DNA from: Cacajao melanocephalus
Lineage: Eukaryota; Chordata; Mammalia; Primates; Pitheciidae
Assembly: GCA_963573385.1 (NCBI GenBank)
Contig: CAUYLG010071387.1
Coordinates: 1-64,000, forward strand
Reading direction: 5' to 3'
Length of the DNA stretch: 64,000 nucleotides
Below, one piece after another: positions 36,080 through 50,459 of this stretch (position 1 is its first letter; every line of letters starts with the position of its first letter). The position numbers and the translations under genes are program-made. The notes under the pieces were generated by a model. It was given only the letters and a program-made list of their open reading frames with translations. It had not been told where the DNA came from and searched no databases.

Positions 36080-38995
36080 AAAAACAGGTCATGATGTGTC
36101 ATCTTTAGCTGGGAAATGCAAAAGGGGGGAAAGAATGGCATAAGCTGAGCATGCTAAGTTTCTTCTTCCAAACCATCATTCTGATAATGCACCCCCTTCT
36201 CTTGCAGGGATGAGGGGTGGAGAGGAAAGCTGAAGTGTTAGTCAGCTGGAGCTCCCCCACATGTTGATATGAGAAGTGAGGATTAAGTACTTCTTCCTAA
36301 CACATAGATACAATTATATGGACAAGGTCCAGTCTTTACAAAAGTAAACAGAAGGATGGCTTTTCTATTTCCATGTCTTACTGAGATCTAAATAATTCTG
36401 TGCATCTGCCCAAAGGTCCTTTGCAAGATGCATCCTCTCTAACCATAAATTCATAGACCACAGATAATGCAAAGTAGACTCTAATTAATTCAGACCCAGC
36501 AGTGACTGAGTTAGCACTTCTCTCAGGATTCAGTAAAGGCTATTAAGTTAGCAAGAAAACTCCTCAGACAGAAATCAGAGTAAATTAAATATATACCATA
36601 TTTATTAATACCATCTTCTTTAATAAATAATCTTTAATAAATTATATTTGAAATGTATGGTAGATTATTGACATATATGGGGGTCAAAAATGACATTTAT
36701 TCATATAACAAGGTCTTAGCAAATATAAGAGAAGCTATGAAAAAACTGGTTACACTACCTGTAATGATTAATTCACTTTTTGACCATACTTTAAGCATCT
36801 CAATTAATTATCACAGGCTGAGAAATGCCTCAAAGGAAAAATTTTCTGCCATAGAACATCTGGTTTATAAGGCTATTTATTTCAGTCCATAAAAATTTAA
36901 ATTCCATCTATTGTCTCTCTATTCCTTCTATTATATTTGCACTAAATAGTCATTCAGACCATTTCAGTTAGCCATGAGTAAGATAATCCAGTGGATCTCA
37001 CCTGAAATGCTAAGTAAATATGTATGCATCTAAATCCTATCTGTGTTTTATGATCCACTGTATATCTCTTCTATACCAGGAAAGTTTCTCAAAGTCTCGA
37101 AACTTCATGGTCAGCTATTTATGCAATAAATTTTCATGGCTAGGTATCATTAGAAATGAATATATAATTTGTCAGACAGATGTGAGCACTGTACAGAAAT
37201 AATGTATACTATGGCTACTTTCAAGATAATTTGAGGTCATTTATAATAAAATTACATTCAAAGAAGAATAAATAAAAATAAACATTTTAGAAAATATTTA
37301 GAAACTCAAGAACCATCAAGCAAAGATCAATTTGGTATCCAATGCTGAACTGTAAACATCTGTGTGTTTTTGACCAATAAAAGGAGCAGATGACAAAACA
37401 GACATTCAACTATGCAAATAAAAATGCCTGACTTATTTTCTTGGCTAAATATAGGAGCATCTATCAACATATCGTATCCATAGAAAAATGTGCGTTTTTT
37501 TCCCCCAAAGTTGTTTTTTGGGTCTATATATTAGAATAGGGGTGGTACAGCAGGGGTCTCAACATCTTTTTTTTTAAATCAAGTTAATCACCTGCCATCT
37601 CAGAGTGACTTTTGTAGAACATACACATCTTGACTGCATACTTTTTTTTCTAAATGAGTAATTATAAAATCATTCCCTAGTAGATAATAGGTGGAATTCA
37701 ATGTTTCTCATTTTGATGTTGGGGAATGGTAGGTAAAAATAAATTTCGTAGTTTTGGTCTAGCTGTTAAAATAATAAAATACTTTGTTGTTCTAATTGTT
37801 TCTCTTTACATTAGTAGTCAGAAGAATAAGGTAAATTCTGAAAAACATGTAATTAATATCCCAATCCATATAGATACATGTTACTATATAAAGATCATAT
37901 GTAAGGTGCTGGTCTTCAAAGATACAATGGATAAGAGGTTTAGTAAAGAAGTAAAACATTCAAATATGTAATCATAATATAATGTGTTTAATTCTTAAAT
38001 AATAGTCCGTATGGTGAAATTATGAATGGTCTACTGAAGGATTCTTGATTTTCTTTGTCATGACCAATAAACACGCTTGCAATATATCTAAAAGCTGAGT
38101 CATATTATTTAAGGATATGTTAATGTGTTAGGGATTTGAGGGAAAATCCTCACAATATTACTTTATAATTACATGCACACAGTCAATGTACTATTATTTC
38201 TCAGTCTGATTCTGGGAGATACATAAACATACAATCCTTAAAGCTACATTAATATCCTGGGAACTATGACTAACAGCCCATGTTATATCCTTTTCCTTAA
38301 ATCCTACTTCAAGCTAGTCATATTGTCAATAATCAATATATAGAAATATATAATATATTTAGCAAATACACAAATATATACATAATATTATTTATTGAAT
38401 GACCTTTATAGAAAGTATTTGGATATTCATTATTATATTCCCACTTTTGTTTTAAATTCACCTTCAAGTATGTACAGGGAACATTGTGACAATCAAAAGC
38501 TCATTAAGAGATTGAATATGGATTATGTAAGTTACAAAGCAGAATATTAATCAGATTTTTTTAACAGATTTGCCTTTTAAAAACATTGAATTACTTAGAG
38601 AATTCTGCATCATGTCTGTTAACTTTCAAAGTGTCCTTCTAAAGCAATAAAATCAAGACTTAGAAATTTGCAGTGTACACAGTTATACCATTATTCTGGC
38701 TTGATCCAAAGATTTGTACTTCTTCAAATTAACTATTGTGCATTTAACCCCAGCTGACACTCAATCCATAGCTTGTTAAGAAATGTTTGTCAAAAAAAAC
38801 AAGAACATTAATACCCTCAAGCCATCCACAGTCCTCCTTCTGCATCACCATGGTAAGTATGGGGTCACAGAACAAGAAAGCCCAGACTTACAATCCTGGC
38901 CTCACAATTATCCACGAGCATTTTGGCAAGTGTCTGATGCATACTTGGCCCTATGCAAGCCAGGGAGGTGGGTGAGATATGACATGTTGTTTATT
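36080..38995. other. Unassigned AT-rich DNA, repeat-poor
   Basis: A 'GTAAGGTGCTGGTCTTCAAAGATAC' block at about 37900 may be a reversed L2. Otherwise no gene or repeat is recognised. Open frames at 36653-36892 and 38783-39070 lack recognisable domains. Confidence 0.45.
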
Positions 38996-41090
38996 TTTAT
39001 GGAGCTTAAATTCTTGACTCCTCTTTTTCCCTCCTCTAACATGAAAGCAATCATCATATTCATTGAATGATGGCTGTAAACCTTTCATAAAGGAATTCTA
39101 CCATTCAAATTTCCACTTCTCATTATCCACATGAAGTACGTTTAATCAAAATTATCGATTAATTGTACATGTGGAAAAGTAAATGATTGCAGCCACTGTG
39201 ATACACTGGCATGCCCATTCCCCTCAATTTTTCAAACAATGGATGCTTTCTAACTTGAAAGCAATGGCCTTTTAGGACTAAGATTTACTTGAGTATACAA
39301 ATAATTGTAACAGAAGAGTAAAGGGTTCATTAATTTACCAAGTTACTATTAGTCTAAGTTGGTCTTCATCCAGAAAACATTCACCAGTGATAGGTTATAA
39401 AGTATGCTTTTCTATGTCCAAATGACACGAATACTCTATTAAGTGCTTAGAGCAGCCCTAGTATGCCAGCAAACAATACTAACCATCACTCACAAGATCT
39501 GAGATGTGACAAATGATAACGGGCTAAAGCTCTGCTCCATCCCCACATTCAATTTGAGGATCTTTCCGGATAAAAAGGCTATTACATCCAGAGGTGTCAC
39601 TGCCATCACAACAGTCAATAGAAAAGTCATTTATTTTTAAGGAGCTTTGCTTCATATGTTAACCTTTCCAGATTTACGTTCTAAATTCTCCAGGATCAAT
39701 TAGAATTAATCCAAAGCATAATATCAGACTATACTTCCCTTTTATTTATTTATTTTTTAATTCTCCTGCCAGAAACAGACAGGCACACCATTTGTGCTAT
39801 TCAATAGCCCTATACAAAGAAAAACATTTCCTGCCTATGATCATTACATAGTGCAAATATTTTCCTGGAGAATCTTATAATTCATCATGCTAAATCGGAA
39901 AATGGCATGGCCTTTGTGCATCGACTATAAGTACTCAGAAGAGAGCTCACTGGTCTCTTGATGAGTTAGGACCGATGATGAGTTGGATAGGAGCAACTTC
40001 CTTCATCTCCACCTGCTGCCACTTCATTCCACTAGGGATTAATTGACTTGAACAGAATTAGCAGATACTCTCTGTGCAATTGCTTGATGAGTTGATGATA
40101 ATTTCAATTCAACCACTGATTAACTTGTTGGAATGCCCAGGTGAAGTGATAATTGTTTTAGAAATCTGAATTTAAAATTTAAAACTAAATTTCTGCTGAC
40201 AACATAGAAGAAACAGAACTTAATCAGGGAAAGCCTGCACTAATGTGTATTTGCTGCAGCAGTAAGGAAGCTCAAAAGATTGGTTCTACCTTTGATGCAT
40301 GTGCTTTAAACACCAGTGGCATGTCTGCCATCCATTTTTCATTCTCCAAAAGATAGGAATGGTTTAAAATATTATGTAAAGAATGTATTGCAGATTTTTG
40401 AATCAACAACTGTGAAGAAACAATGTGAATAACCAAATTAAAGATGTGACAGTTGAGAAATTGGAAACAAGTTATTATGGAGCATGTGTACACTCAAGGT
40501 TCGTAAAAGGTTCTTAAAATAGAATTAATCCTTACAAGCCACTAATGTTTCTGTACTAGATTAATGCTACTATTCACAGAGGCTGATCATCCCCAAGGAA
40601 GTTCACAGTACATCAAACTAACACTGTTCACTAAAGGGCAATTATATTTGGTAGAAATAATCCCCTTGAAAGTAGAAAAGGAAAGGAAAATCAATCACTT
40701 CATGATTTAATGAACTACCCAAAGCAATGCTGGCCATTACCAAATATGAACTACTGTGACAATAATTAGAACTCACCTTATTAAGGAAAAACATTCACAT
40801 TTTAGACTACTTTAAATTAAAACTCATTAAAATTTAGTTCATATTCTCTACCAAAAAAAAAAACCTATCAGCAATTTTGAAAATGCATTGCAAATTCTAG
40901 ATATCCATTAATGATGTGATTATTTATTCATTTAAGAAATATTTATTACCTTTACTTGGCAGGCAGTCATTGTAACACATATCAAAAACGTTTTTTTTTT
41001 AAATGTGGACTCACTGTCTTCTGATCAATGTTTGTCTCAATAACGATGGTTATATCTTATGTTAACAAATGCAGGAACAAGTTTAATGGA
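38996..41090. other. Repeat-poor stretch; candidate conserved non-coding block at 39470-40650
   Basis: No transposable element is recognised for nearly 2 kb except a possible reversed L2 end near 40925-40980. Within 39800-40250 there is a cluster of TAAT-containing, homeodomain-like sites: GATTAATTGAC (40037-40047), TGATTAACTTG (40118-40128) and TGATAATTG (40147-40155). There is also a CACCTG E-box (40010-40015). This is suggestive only, since such short motifs occur by chance in AT-rich DNA. Confidence 0.3.
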
Positions 41091-41734
41091 ATGGAGAACT
41101 TGTCTTTAACAACTTGTTTTGTGTCTAATAAAATCCTAGCCTTATCTCTCACCTCCCTTTCTGTATACCCTACTCAAAGTCTTGACCAAGCGTATCTTAT
41201 GTTGTGCATGCTTCCACTAGCTAAGTTCAAACCTTTATGTTCCCCGTTTGTCTCTAAGATTCAGCATTTCTATCTCTACCTGACATCAAGGCCCTAGTCA
41301 AGTTCAAGTAGAATTAGTAGGTATTTTCAGTCATGGCTAGTATCTCCTTGAGGCGAGGCTCTCATGTCCTTGTATGTATATCTCTATTACAGCACTTTTC
41401 ATAGTTTTTCACAGCTGGGAATTTATAAAGGTTTCTTCCTTCTAGACCTGGAGATCCTAGAAGGAAGAGTCTACATCTTTGTTAGCTCAGAGACAGAAAC
41501 CTATGTAGAAAATTTGAATTAGGAAAATTAGTAAAGAAAGTTGCAAATCCATCTGGGAAAGAATCCATCATCTCTCACTAATGATTTCAATTAGTCTGAC
41601 TTTTTACAAGCTTAGAGCAAAATCAACAGACATAAAATATAATAACTGATCTCATTATAAAAATTTGATCTTTACCATATTTACATACCTAAAAATTACA
41701 TTTCTATGGAGGTTTTTGTAGTATGATTAGTGGT
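41091..41734. other. Unassigned DNA with possible L2 traces
   Basis: 'TAGTATCTCCTTGAGGCGAGGC' near 41338 and 'TACAGCACTTTTCATAG' near 41388 suggest a mutated plus-strand L2, but support is thin. Confidence 0.35.
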
Positions 41735-41960
41735 TAACAAATGTTATTCATGGATATAGAGTTCAAGATCTACCTATGCTATTTAATTACATGAATATGG
41801 AGAAATTCTGTCAACTCCCTAAGGCTCAGGTTCCTCATGGGAAAATGGTGACGACAATAGTGTTATCTCACAGGACTTTTTAAATAATTAAATGAGTTAA
41901 ATGCATAAAAAGCAAACTGTATGGGGTATATTAAACATATACTATTACTAGACTGGAACT
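41735..41960 (+). mobile_element. MIR SINE
   Basis: 'CTAAGGCTCAGGTTCCTCATGGGAAAATGG' followed by 'TATCTCACAGGACTTTTTAAATAATTAAATGAG' is the standard middle and 3' part of a MIR. Confidence 0.85.
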
Positions 41961-42989
41961 CATGAGTACCCATGCAGAATATTTGAAAGCATAGACATCC
42001 TAGTGAGTTTTGAAGCTATTACCTAAGAAGTCTTTGATAATTTTCTAAACTGCCTGAGATATCTGGAAAATCTCCTTTTTCTTATGTCTTATGGAGGAAC
42101 AATTAAAAAAAAAACTGGGGCCCATTTGGAGATTATATATTCCATAGCAGGTTTTCTGAGTATTTTTATTGATTACCATCATTTCTATCTCAAGTAATGA
42201 CCTTCCAACCAGTAAAAGTTTTAGGTCTAGTTGCAAAACCAAAGGCAGAGCTACGTTTACAACACTAGACAACACAATCTAGTGATAACCAAAACTCTCA
42301 CCTACTTCCCCAGACACGGATGGAATTTTCCAACTCTCCATATCTAACCACCCTGGTTTCTTTTTGCTATACGGTAGAATTTTAGTCAATAAGAAGAATA
42401 TTCATTATTTACACCTATTAATATAAGGAAAGCAATTTTTATTGATTTTTATTTTCCAAACACAATTCCTAGATCTATCATTGATGCATATGTACTATAG
42501 GAACACTTTGGTAACATGGCAATAAAGAAGGCCTGAATAATTCTGGAATTAGATACAAAAGACACAAACAATGCTTCAAAGTGTAAGTAAATCCCCTTTT
42601 TCTCAATATTAAAACTTATCTCAATAGCTCCATAGTTACAGCAAGCTTGAGTGATCTTGGAAAGAGCTCTATATGCACAGGGAGGTTTAATTGTTGCTTC
42701 CTTTAAACTGGGGGCCATTTTTCTAATTCTAGAAACACACATATTTATTTCTTCAGCATTAAGATACTTGATTTGTGCTCATGCATAAATCCCCTCCCTC
42801 ATCTTCCCAATAAGTAAAGCCTGGTAGGAAATGGAACACATTTTGATTAATAGTGCTTTGATGGTTATCACTTCATTGTCTATGAGAAAACTTGCTAGCT
42901 GCCTATTAGTTGCAAATTAGAAAATGATACTGCAGTGATCCAGTCTTCTCTAAGGTTTCTAAGGGAATTCATTTCCAGTTAATTAGTAT
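41961..42989. other. Unassigned DNA
   Basis: No gene or repeat recognised. Confidence 0.5.
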
Positions 42990-43170
42990 TAATGAACTGC
43001 AATTCTTTTCCTGGCACTGTATTTAGTGAGTGTAAGCACAGGAATGAGCATGGTGCCTGCCCTGAAAAAGCTTATAGTTTAATCACGGAGATAGACATAT
43101 GAACATGTAAGTGAAATAGTGTTATTGAAATACTGCTTCTATACACTATACAGACAATGGGAAAAGATGA
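42990..43170 (-). mobile_element. L2 LINE fragment (reverse)
   Basis: 'GAGCATGGTGCCTGCCCTGAAAAAGC' then 'TTATAGTTTAATCACGGAGATAGACATATG' is a clear reversed L2 3' part. Confidence 0.75.
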
Positions 43171-43914
43171 GGCACTGTAGAGAAAGAAATACATTCTATT
43201 GGGAATAAGAATGTGTAACAAGTGAAACTTTCAAGCCCACTACTTTGTGAACAGAAATGTGATCATATCAACATATTAATCATCCTAACCTGCTGATACA
43301 ATAGCTCCCCATGAAGTCTCCTCAGGTGTTTCTGGGAGTCCCCAGGTAGTATCTTACATCCTCCTAACACATTTTTTTTTCTTCTGCTCCTGCTGTCCTG
43401 TTCATGTTCACAAATTGAGGAATCTCTTCCTCACCAACATGGTAAGAGGTGCCCTCCACAGGACGTCTGCTTTCCTGCCCAGCATGCCAAATCCACATGC
43501 CACTGGGACACTAAACAGCAATGGACTCTTCACACCCCACTCTGTGGGACACATACTGAGTTCTTTGTTTTTCCAATCTCTGTATTACAGTTTCCCAGCT
43601 ATGACCAAAACACTACTGCTTGCCTGATTTGCACAATGTCCTGCATGGATTTTCTTCTTTATATTTTACCTGTAGCCTCTCCCTCTAATGAATGCAATCT
43701 TAAACACTGGTGCAACACACACTCTCTAATTTCTAAACATCTAAACATCAGAATTTTCTCTACTAAGCCTTCTCTGCAACTCTCCTATCCCTTGATTATG
43801 AATGACGGTAAGTGATTATGAATGACGAGGAATACTAGCTTACCAGTTCATCAGACAGAGCCAGACCACGAATTCTACTTGATTTAATTTCTGTTTTTAT
43901 TTCTAGAAGAGATG
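43171..43914. other. Unassigned DNA
   Basis: A 13-base segment TGATTATGAATGA is repeated at 43793-43805 and 43813-43825 (spacing 20). No gene recognised; the frame at 43415-43627 has no domain. Confidence 0.5.
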
Positions 43915-44710
43915 AAGCCTGAATTTGAACTTAATGACTAGACAAGAAAGGTAGAGGAGTCACACAGACAAAGGACAGAATGTGAGTCAGCCCAGAGTGC
44001 TTTAGGAACTGTGAGGAAGTGTAAGATGGATGGAGGGGGAGCGGGACCAGATCGTAGAGAGCCCTGAGTTCTCTGCTTGGAAATAACGACTCACTTGGGT
44101 TGATATTAGGGAGGCATGACTCCATTTTACCTGAAGGGAATAATATAGTGTTGACTGTGCCGCACAATAATCAATGTGATCTACAAAAAATGCGGAGGGT
44201 TAAGTAAAGACTGAAAATACTAGAGAAAGTTAGCATTTGGGAGACAATTATGATAATTTATGAGTGAGTAATTACTGAAATGCAGCATTGACTGTGAGAT
44301 TAATATAAGAGACTTTACAAGGATATAGGCAATTAGGAGAGAATAACATCATCACCGATTTTCTAGGTTATATAACTTAGAAAGTGTTAATACCATTAAC
44401 CAAAACAGAAAAATAAGCTGGAGAAGCAGGTTTGCAGGTAAAGTTGGGGAGTGGGGAGAATAATAAACGTAGTTACAGATGCATTGAGCTTAAAAAGCCT
44501 GTGGCACATTGTGAAGGGTGGACCTGTAAGATTCTGGTATGTCTTAAGCTGGATCTGACCAGGCAACTGGGTTGGAGACAAAGGTGTTTGAGTCATCAGC
44601 ATGTACAAGGGAGTTTAATGAGATTAGTGGGTCAGATTGCAAACCTAGACAAAGCTTGAATGAGAATGAAGATGAAGACCATAAGCAGAACTCTTAGGAC
44701 TACCAAAAAA
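43915..44710 (+). repeat. Old interspersed repeat, related to 24870-25640
   Basis: 'AGCGGGACCAGATCGTAGAGAGCC', 'GGAGAAGCAGGTTTGCAGG', 'GAGTCATCAGCATGTACAAGG' and 'GACCATAAGCAGAACTCTTAG' recall successive parts of a common old mammalian repeat that I cannot name with certainty (L2-related possible). Confidence 0.4.
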
Positions 44711-46734
44711 ATTATCACATGTATTTGCTAGACTAGTACATGATTTAAAAGGAATTTGTCCTATGTTGTCTGTTTTATTCACACAATTTCCCGTGAGACT
44801 CCTTTTTCTATTTCATTTTCTATTCTGTCTTCTTTCTTTCATAAAGAGGTAAGTGTTGTGCTGTTACTTATCCTGAAGATAAAAATTCTGTTCAGAAACG
44901 AGGCTGAAAGCATTGTCCACAAGGTTGGCTATCTGGAAAATAACACTAAGTTTCATGAAGCTGTTCAGATAAAAGGCTCTAGAGTTCAATACATTTCTAC
45001 TGCATGCTAATTGTCATAACAACACATGTAGATGCATTTATTGAAATAAAGTTACAAGGCAGAGGTGTCCAAAGTTTCTCATCATGGTACTCTAGTGCCT
45101 GTTACTTTTTATACAGTGTCTGTGCTGTGGGGGCAAATTCCTGCACATCTGAAATTTGCCTAAATTGTTTTGTTGAGGAAAGAGATGTGTCTTCAGGGTA
45201 CTGACCCCTGGTTAAGGCATAACATGCACTGATTAATTGTCCTATTTTGTAACAATGGGTCCAGGGATGTTTGTGTCAATTTGATGGCATGGTTTATTGA
45301 TAAACAGTAAGATGATGGTTTGCCCCTAGTTTCAGTGAGAACCCCCTGGAGGGCCCTACCATTGGAGCCATTTATATAAGAACAAATAAGCCTAGATAAC
45401 AAGCAGGGTATAAGAAACCATGGCCAAGCCTCCATTTTGAACTCTCTGGTTCTGAGGTATACATACACACAGTGAGATGGTCCAGATCCAAGAAAGGAAG
45501 TGTGTCCAGTATGGTCCTGAAGAAAGCGGACAGTTTGCCTCATGCCAGGTCTCTCCACATCCTTTGCTGTGGGGCAGCCTTTGGCTGCAAATGCACATTC
45601 TTATTTTAATGCTATTTCTAAATTATATTATATTTCTCCAGTAAATCATAGATTTGTAAATGTTGTCATTTTGGGTCCTATGAATCTTCTTTAAAAATTG
45701 AATCTCATCTGGCTGCCACCATTAGCACAGTGCCTCCAAACCAAATTAATTAATTAGCTAGGTCCAAATAATTTAACTAGCATTTATTAACAACTTAGTT
45801 GTCCTTTGAAAGAAAACAATATGCAGACATTGAATGAACACGTACAATTTTCATTTCATGTTTAAGTAACCACAATTAGTCACTAATGAGATATGTGCAC
45901 CTGAGGATGCTGTACAAGTCAAATCTTGGAATCAGATTGGGCACTGCCACCCTTGTGTCCTGTTCTATGATGATTTTCACGTCATGTTTTCTTTGTATCA
46001 CGGCAACCTCTCAAATCCCAGCTGGCATCACCTAGAGGAAAGTTGCTCAATCTAATACTGAAACTGTGAGCTGCCTTGAGATAGTATTTTGTGGGATGTC
46101 CAACTAACATGGTTGCATTTCACTGAAACATTTAAACTATCCCAAAATACCCATGTGAATTTTCCATGGCACCCACGGGCACTTCAGCAACTTTTGCGAA
46201 CCACAGATAGAAGAATGACAGGAACAAATCCCTTGTTCACACAGTCTTCCCGTAAGATTCAACAGTTAAGGTTTGGAGATGGCAAATTGACAAGGGTCAG
46301 TATAGAAAGACTATTTTTTTAAGCCCCAGTATTCATTTTCTAGACACAGAGATGAAAAGTGGCTGAAATCAGAAACTTAAGACACACCTGAAAAATAGCT
46401 TAAATGCAGTCTTGTCACCTAAACAAAACAAGTGTTATTTCCTTGTACTTTTTTCTCTGGAAAGGCTGTGGGTCATCTCTTTACAGTGCCTTTGTAAGGT
46501 AAAGAAGCCAAATCTGTCATGAACAAGTGTTTTCAGCAGGAGAAAGTCATATTCCAACAGACAGGGGTTTCCCTTTGTGAAAATTTACCTTTGAAAGATG
46601 AAGAAGGTAATTTTAGGTCTATGGATTTCTAATCTTTGAAAAGTCAATAGAGAAACTTTCTGAATGTGATTCTTTATTACGTAGTGTCTGGCTGGTTCCT
46701 GTCCTCCACTGCTCCTAAAAATAGCCATCAGCTT
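44711..46734. other. Unassigned DNA
   Basis: No exon or clear repeat. The 121-codon minus frame at 45558-45193 has no recognisable domain or signal, and its start is not preceded by anything promoter-like. Confidence 0.45.
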
Positions 46735-46830
46735 TTTCTATTCATTCATTCACTCATTCAGTCATTAAGTGTTCATTGACTGACAGCTTTAAACCAGATG
46801 TACTATTCTAGTCATTATGGAAAGTTCAAG
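46735..46830 (-). mobile_element. L2 LINE 3' end (reverse)
   Basis: 'TATTCATTCATTCACTCATTCAG' followed by 'GTGTTCATTGACTGACAGC' and 'CCAGATGTACTATTCTAG' fits the reversed L2 end. Confidence 0.6.
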
Positions 46831-47071
46831 AATGGGATGCTGAGATGTGATACCCTGAGAATTTAGAGAGTGGGCAACCTTCTATTTTTAAAAATATTGT
46901 GTTTAATTCTATAAGCCTGAAGGGACTTAAGAGTTGAGTTGCCTCCAAAAGGTGTTAAAAATGAATTTTTGGTCAGTTCGAATGCTCTTTGTTCATAAAG
47001 GTATTTATGGACAAAATCCTCATGGGCTTGACTTCCAGTGCAGTGATTCTGTGGCATTAAAAATGAGTGCA

Positions 47072-47210
47072 GGCTGGGCACTGTAACTCACACCTGTAAT
47101 CTCACCACTTGGGAAGCTGAGGCAGGAGGATCTCTTGAGCCCAGGAGTTCAAGATCATCCTGGGCAACATAGAGATCTCATGATCTCATCTCTACAAATG
47201 GAAAAAAGAA
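47072..47210 (+). mobile_element. Alu left monomer (FLAM-like) with target duplication
   Basis: About 140 bp containing only the left Alu arm, from GGCTGGGCACTGTAACTC to an A-rich end (GGAAAAAAGAA). AGTGCA flanks it on both sides (47066-47071 and 47211-47216). A free left arm of this size with its own tail is typical of FLAM elements, precursors of dimeric Alu. Confidence 0.85.
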
Positions 47211-47377
47211 AGTGCATCTGTGTGCTCTAAGGGTATCATAGAGGCACCAAAGTGGAACAGGAAGACTTTCATCCCCACTGTAACTATGGCAGCATCATTT
47301 GAATCTGTTCTATCTTTTGGACCTTAAATAGGTTTTCAAACAAAAGAATTCTCTTAATGAGAGGGCGAAAAGGCAAA

Positions 47378-47406
47378 AACAAAAACCAACCAACCAACCA
47401 AAAAAC
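47378..47406. repeat. (CCAA)n microsatellite
   Basis: AAACAAAAA followed by four CCAA units and an A run. Confidence 0.85.
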
Positions 47407-47419
47407 CTATTACTCTCTA

Positions 47420-47751
<332 letters not shown>

Positions 47752-47759
47752 AGTCTCCT

Positions 47760-50459
47760 GTAGACAAGTTCCAAATAAATCACATTCCTCTGAGTTTTCA
47801 CACTTTTGTTCACATTTGTTGGCAGTTAGGGTCATGTTATGCACCATCATGCGTGTCTCAGAGTGCTTTTCTTTATACTTATGTGGAGAGAATTAATATG
47901 TGTTTACTAAGTAAAGCAAAGGAGCACAATATAGCAGGATCATTCTCATTTTATAGCAGGGGCATTCAGAAAAGTCCAACAAGAAGCCATAGGCAAAAAA
48001 TTAAGGCTACTGAATCACACCCTCACCTCTCTATCTCAGTTTGATTATATTTAAAGAGAAATGACTCGGAAAGACAAAGATTAGTAAATCATATCTATTG
48101 CTGTCAAAGGCTGGGTGGGGGAATGTGGATTTAGGCCTGTTAACTAGGTGGACCCTTTAAAACTATGTCCTTGAATGTAAATTACCCACTCCGTTACAAG
48201 CATTGCAGGACACCATAGGCAACTCATCTGCAAGTCAGCACAACACATGGCCAAGTGTAGAGGGAAGCTTAAGCTCTTTGCAGGCAGGAATATCCATTCA
48301 GAGAGAAAAAGGAGAGTATCTTAAGTTAGTGTACCCAAAGTATTAACCAGCATTCACTCCTATTCTTTTGGAAAGGAGTAATGAAGCGTCAGGACAAGAG
48401 GCTAGGAGTGTAAAGGAAACATCTCTCCAGGTGGAATCCAGAGGAGGGGGAACAGCACTCCACAATGACCTCAGATAACACTGCCATGAGCTGGGAACCA
48501 GGATGAGAAGTCTGTAGAGGAGTGGAGGCCTGGAGGGAATACATAAATCAACCTCCAGACGGTCAGAATGGTGGCAGCATAACTGTAATACTGAATTCTG
48601 CAGCTTGTGCTCTCATAGCTACAAGCAACTAGATCAGCCCACAAAGTAACACCTTTAGCAATGTGATCATGAAGTCACAGGTGATAGAATTCTTGATAAT
48701 AGAAAGGCAGAGAGAGGAGACAGGTTAATACTGGGATTAACACGTTCCAGTGCTACCCAGCAGTATCTCCAGAATGAATTTGTGTCTCAATACATTAAAT
48801 TAGAAACCATTCTGAGTACATCCCTATAAATAAAGTAGAAAGAATAACTACACTTGTATTAAATGTGAAGGAAAACATTCAGGGAAGATGAGGAAGGGGA
48901 TTGAAGGCAAGAATTGTACTAGGAAAGGCCCACTTTACCTTATTCTTTCCCCACATCCTTGATAAAACTCAAGAGTTTTCCTCATTTCTCACTTACAAGG
49001 CACTCTCTTTTGAGAAGGGAGGTTTTAAAAAAAAAAATCACCAATTTATCTTTATCACTACCTATTCCCTAGGTATAATCACTTTGTTGATTTACATAAG
49101 TAACAGTCTATAAAGAAATCTGAGCCAAATTTACATTTTTTTAACACTTGGTGGGATTTGTTTCCAATCTATAGAATAGTGCATTCCAAATGCACGTTTA
49201 ACGCCTAAAATCTCCAACTGCTGTCCAAAGGCTGATTCTGAAGGTAGGTCCAGAGGCACAGCTGCATGTCTCTGCAGTTTCCTATGGGCTGAAGCACAGT
49301 GCTGGGCACCCATGTTTATTAATTACAGAAGGGCCTCCTTATGACTCTGGACTTGGGCTATGGCTTCTGTGATCCGGTGAACCAAAGGAGAAATGTGTAC
49401 TTCTTGCTGCTCTTGATCTTGATCATCCAGGAGATGTTCAGGTTGAAACATTAAACAAACAATATCTGAGAAATATGAAATTGCCCAGACAAAGGTCACA
49501 GAGCAAAGAATCTATATGTCAGCTTACAGAAGTAGTTCAAGACTTTGAGAAATTTCATTAAATCCATCTTTTAGTTTGATCCACTTACATTGCTTGCTGG
49601 GAGTAATTTCCCTTACATCAGAGTAAATGCATAGGTTCTTTAAACTGTCAAAACCTCATCTTTTTTTTTCTGCAAAAGGAATTCAAACTTCCCACCTCAA
49701 ATAGTTATGATGGGTACCAATATTATAATGAAATGTGTGTGAAAGTGTTTTGCTAATGGGAAAAATTAAATGTGAAGACGTATATCATTTCCTCTAAACC
49801 AATCACAGCACGATGTAAGGAAAATGCGTAATAAGTGTCTTTACTCCAAAGAGACGAAAACTCAGAGATAAGGTGAACAAATAAAATGGTAAAAGTTACA
49901 TATTTATTACATAGCTGAAATAGTTTCTAAGGGCAAATTATATCTAATTATATAAATAAATTAATGGGAAGAATATGTATTTAGACTATATCTTTTGGGA
50001 CAAAATAAATGAGGTGATGTAATCTCAACAAAGACAGTTTTTCTGGTGAAAGAATCACTTGGACAAGGTCTGTTAATCAATTCCATTCATCCATTCCTCT
50101 ATTACTCATCATTCTATTCATATATTAATTAATATATTCCTCTTAATCTATTAATCTCTTCCTCTTCATTACGATTTTCAAAGCCTGCTTGATATAGTCC
50201 ATCATCTATGTTTCCAACCAACGTTCCAAAAACCCCTGTATGAGCTCCCTCACACTTAGCTTTACAAATAGTCTGGCACATGTGAACAAACTGAATGAAT
50301 ATTCTGCAATCAAGCATTCAATATAAAAAAAATTAATTGGCCACACGGTAGGTATTTTAGAGTTTTAAGAGAGTATATAGAAATGAACAAGACACACATG
50401 ACTTCTGTCCTCACTAGAGTCCAGATAGTCTATCTTACATATACACAAAAAAACCTCAT
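47760..50459. other. Unassigned DNA
   Basis: No gene recognised over 2.7 kb. A 143-codon frame (47613-48044) starts inside the Alu and runs on into unique DNA with no domain. 49120-49330 contains 'AAGCACAGTGCTGGGCACCC', vaguely like an L2 end. Confidence 0.45.

Noticed and set aside
45193..45558. 121-codon minus frame in non-repeat DNA
   Set aside because: No recognisable domain, no splice or promoter context; within chance length for 64 kb in six frames.
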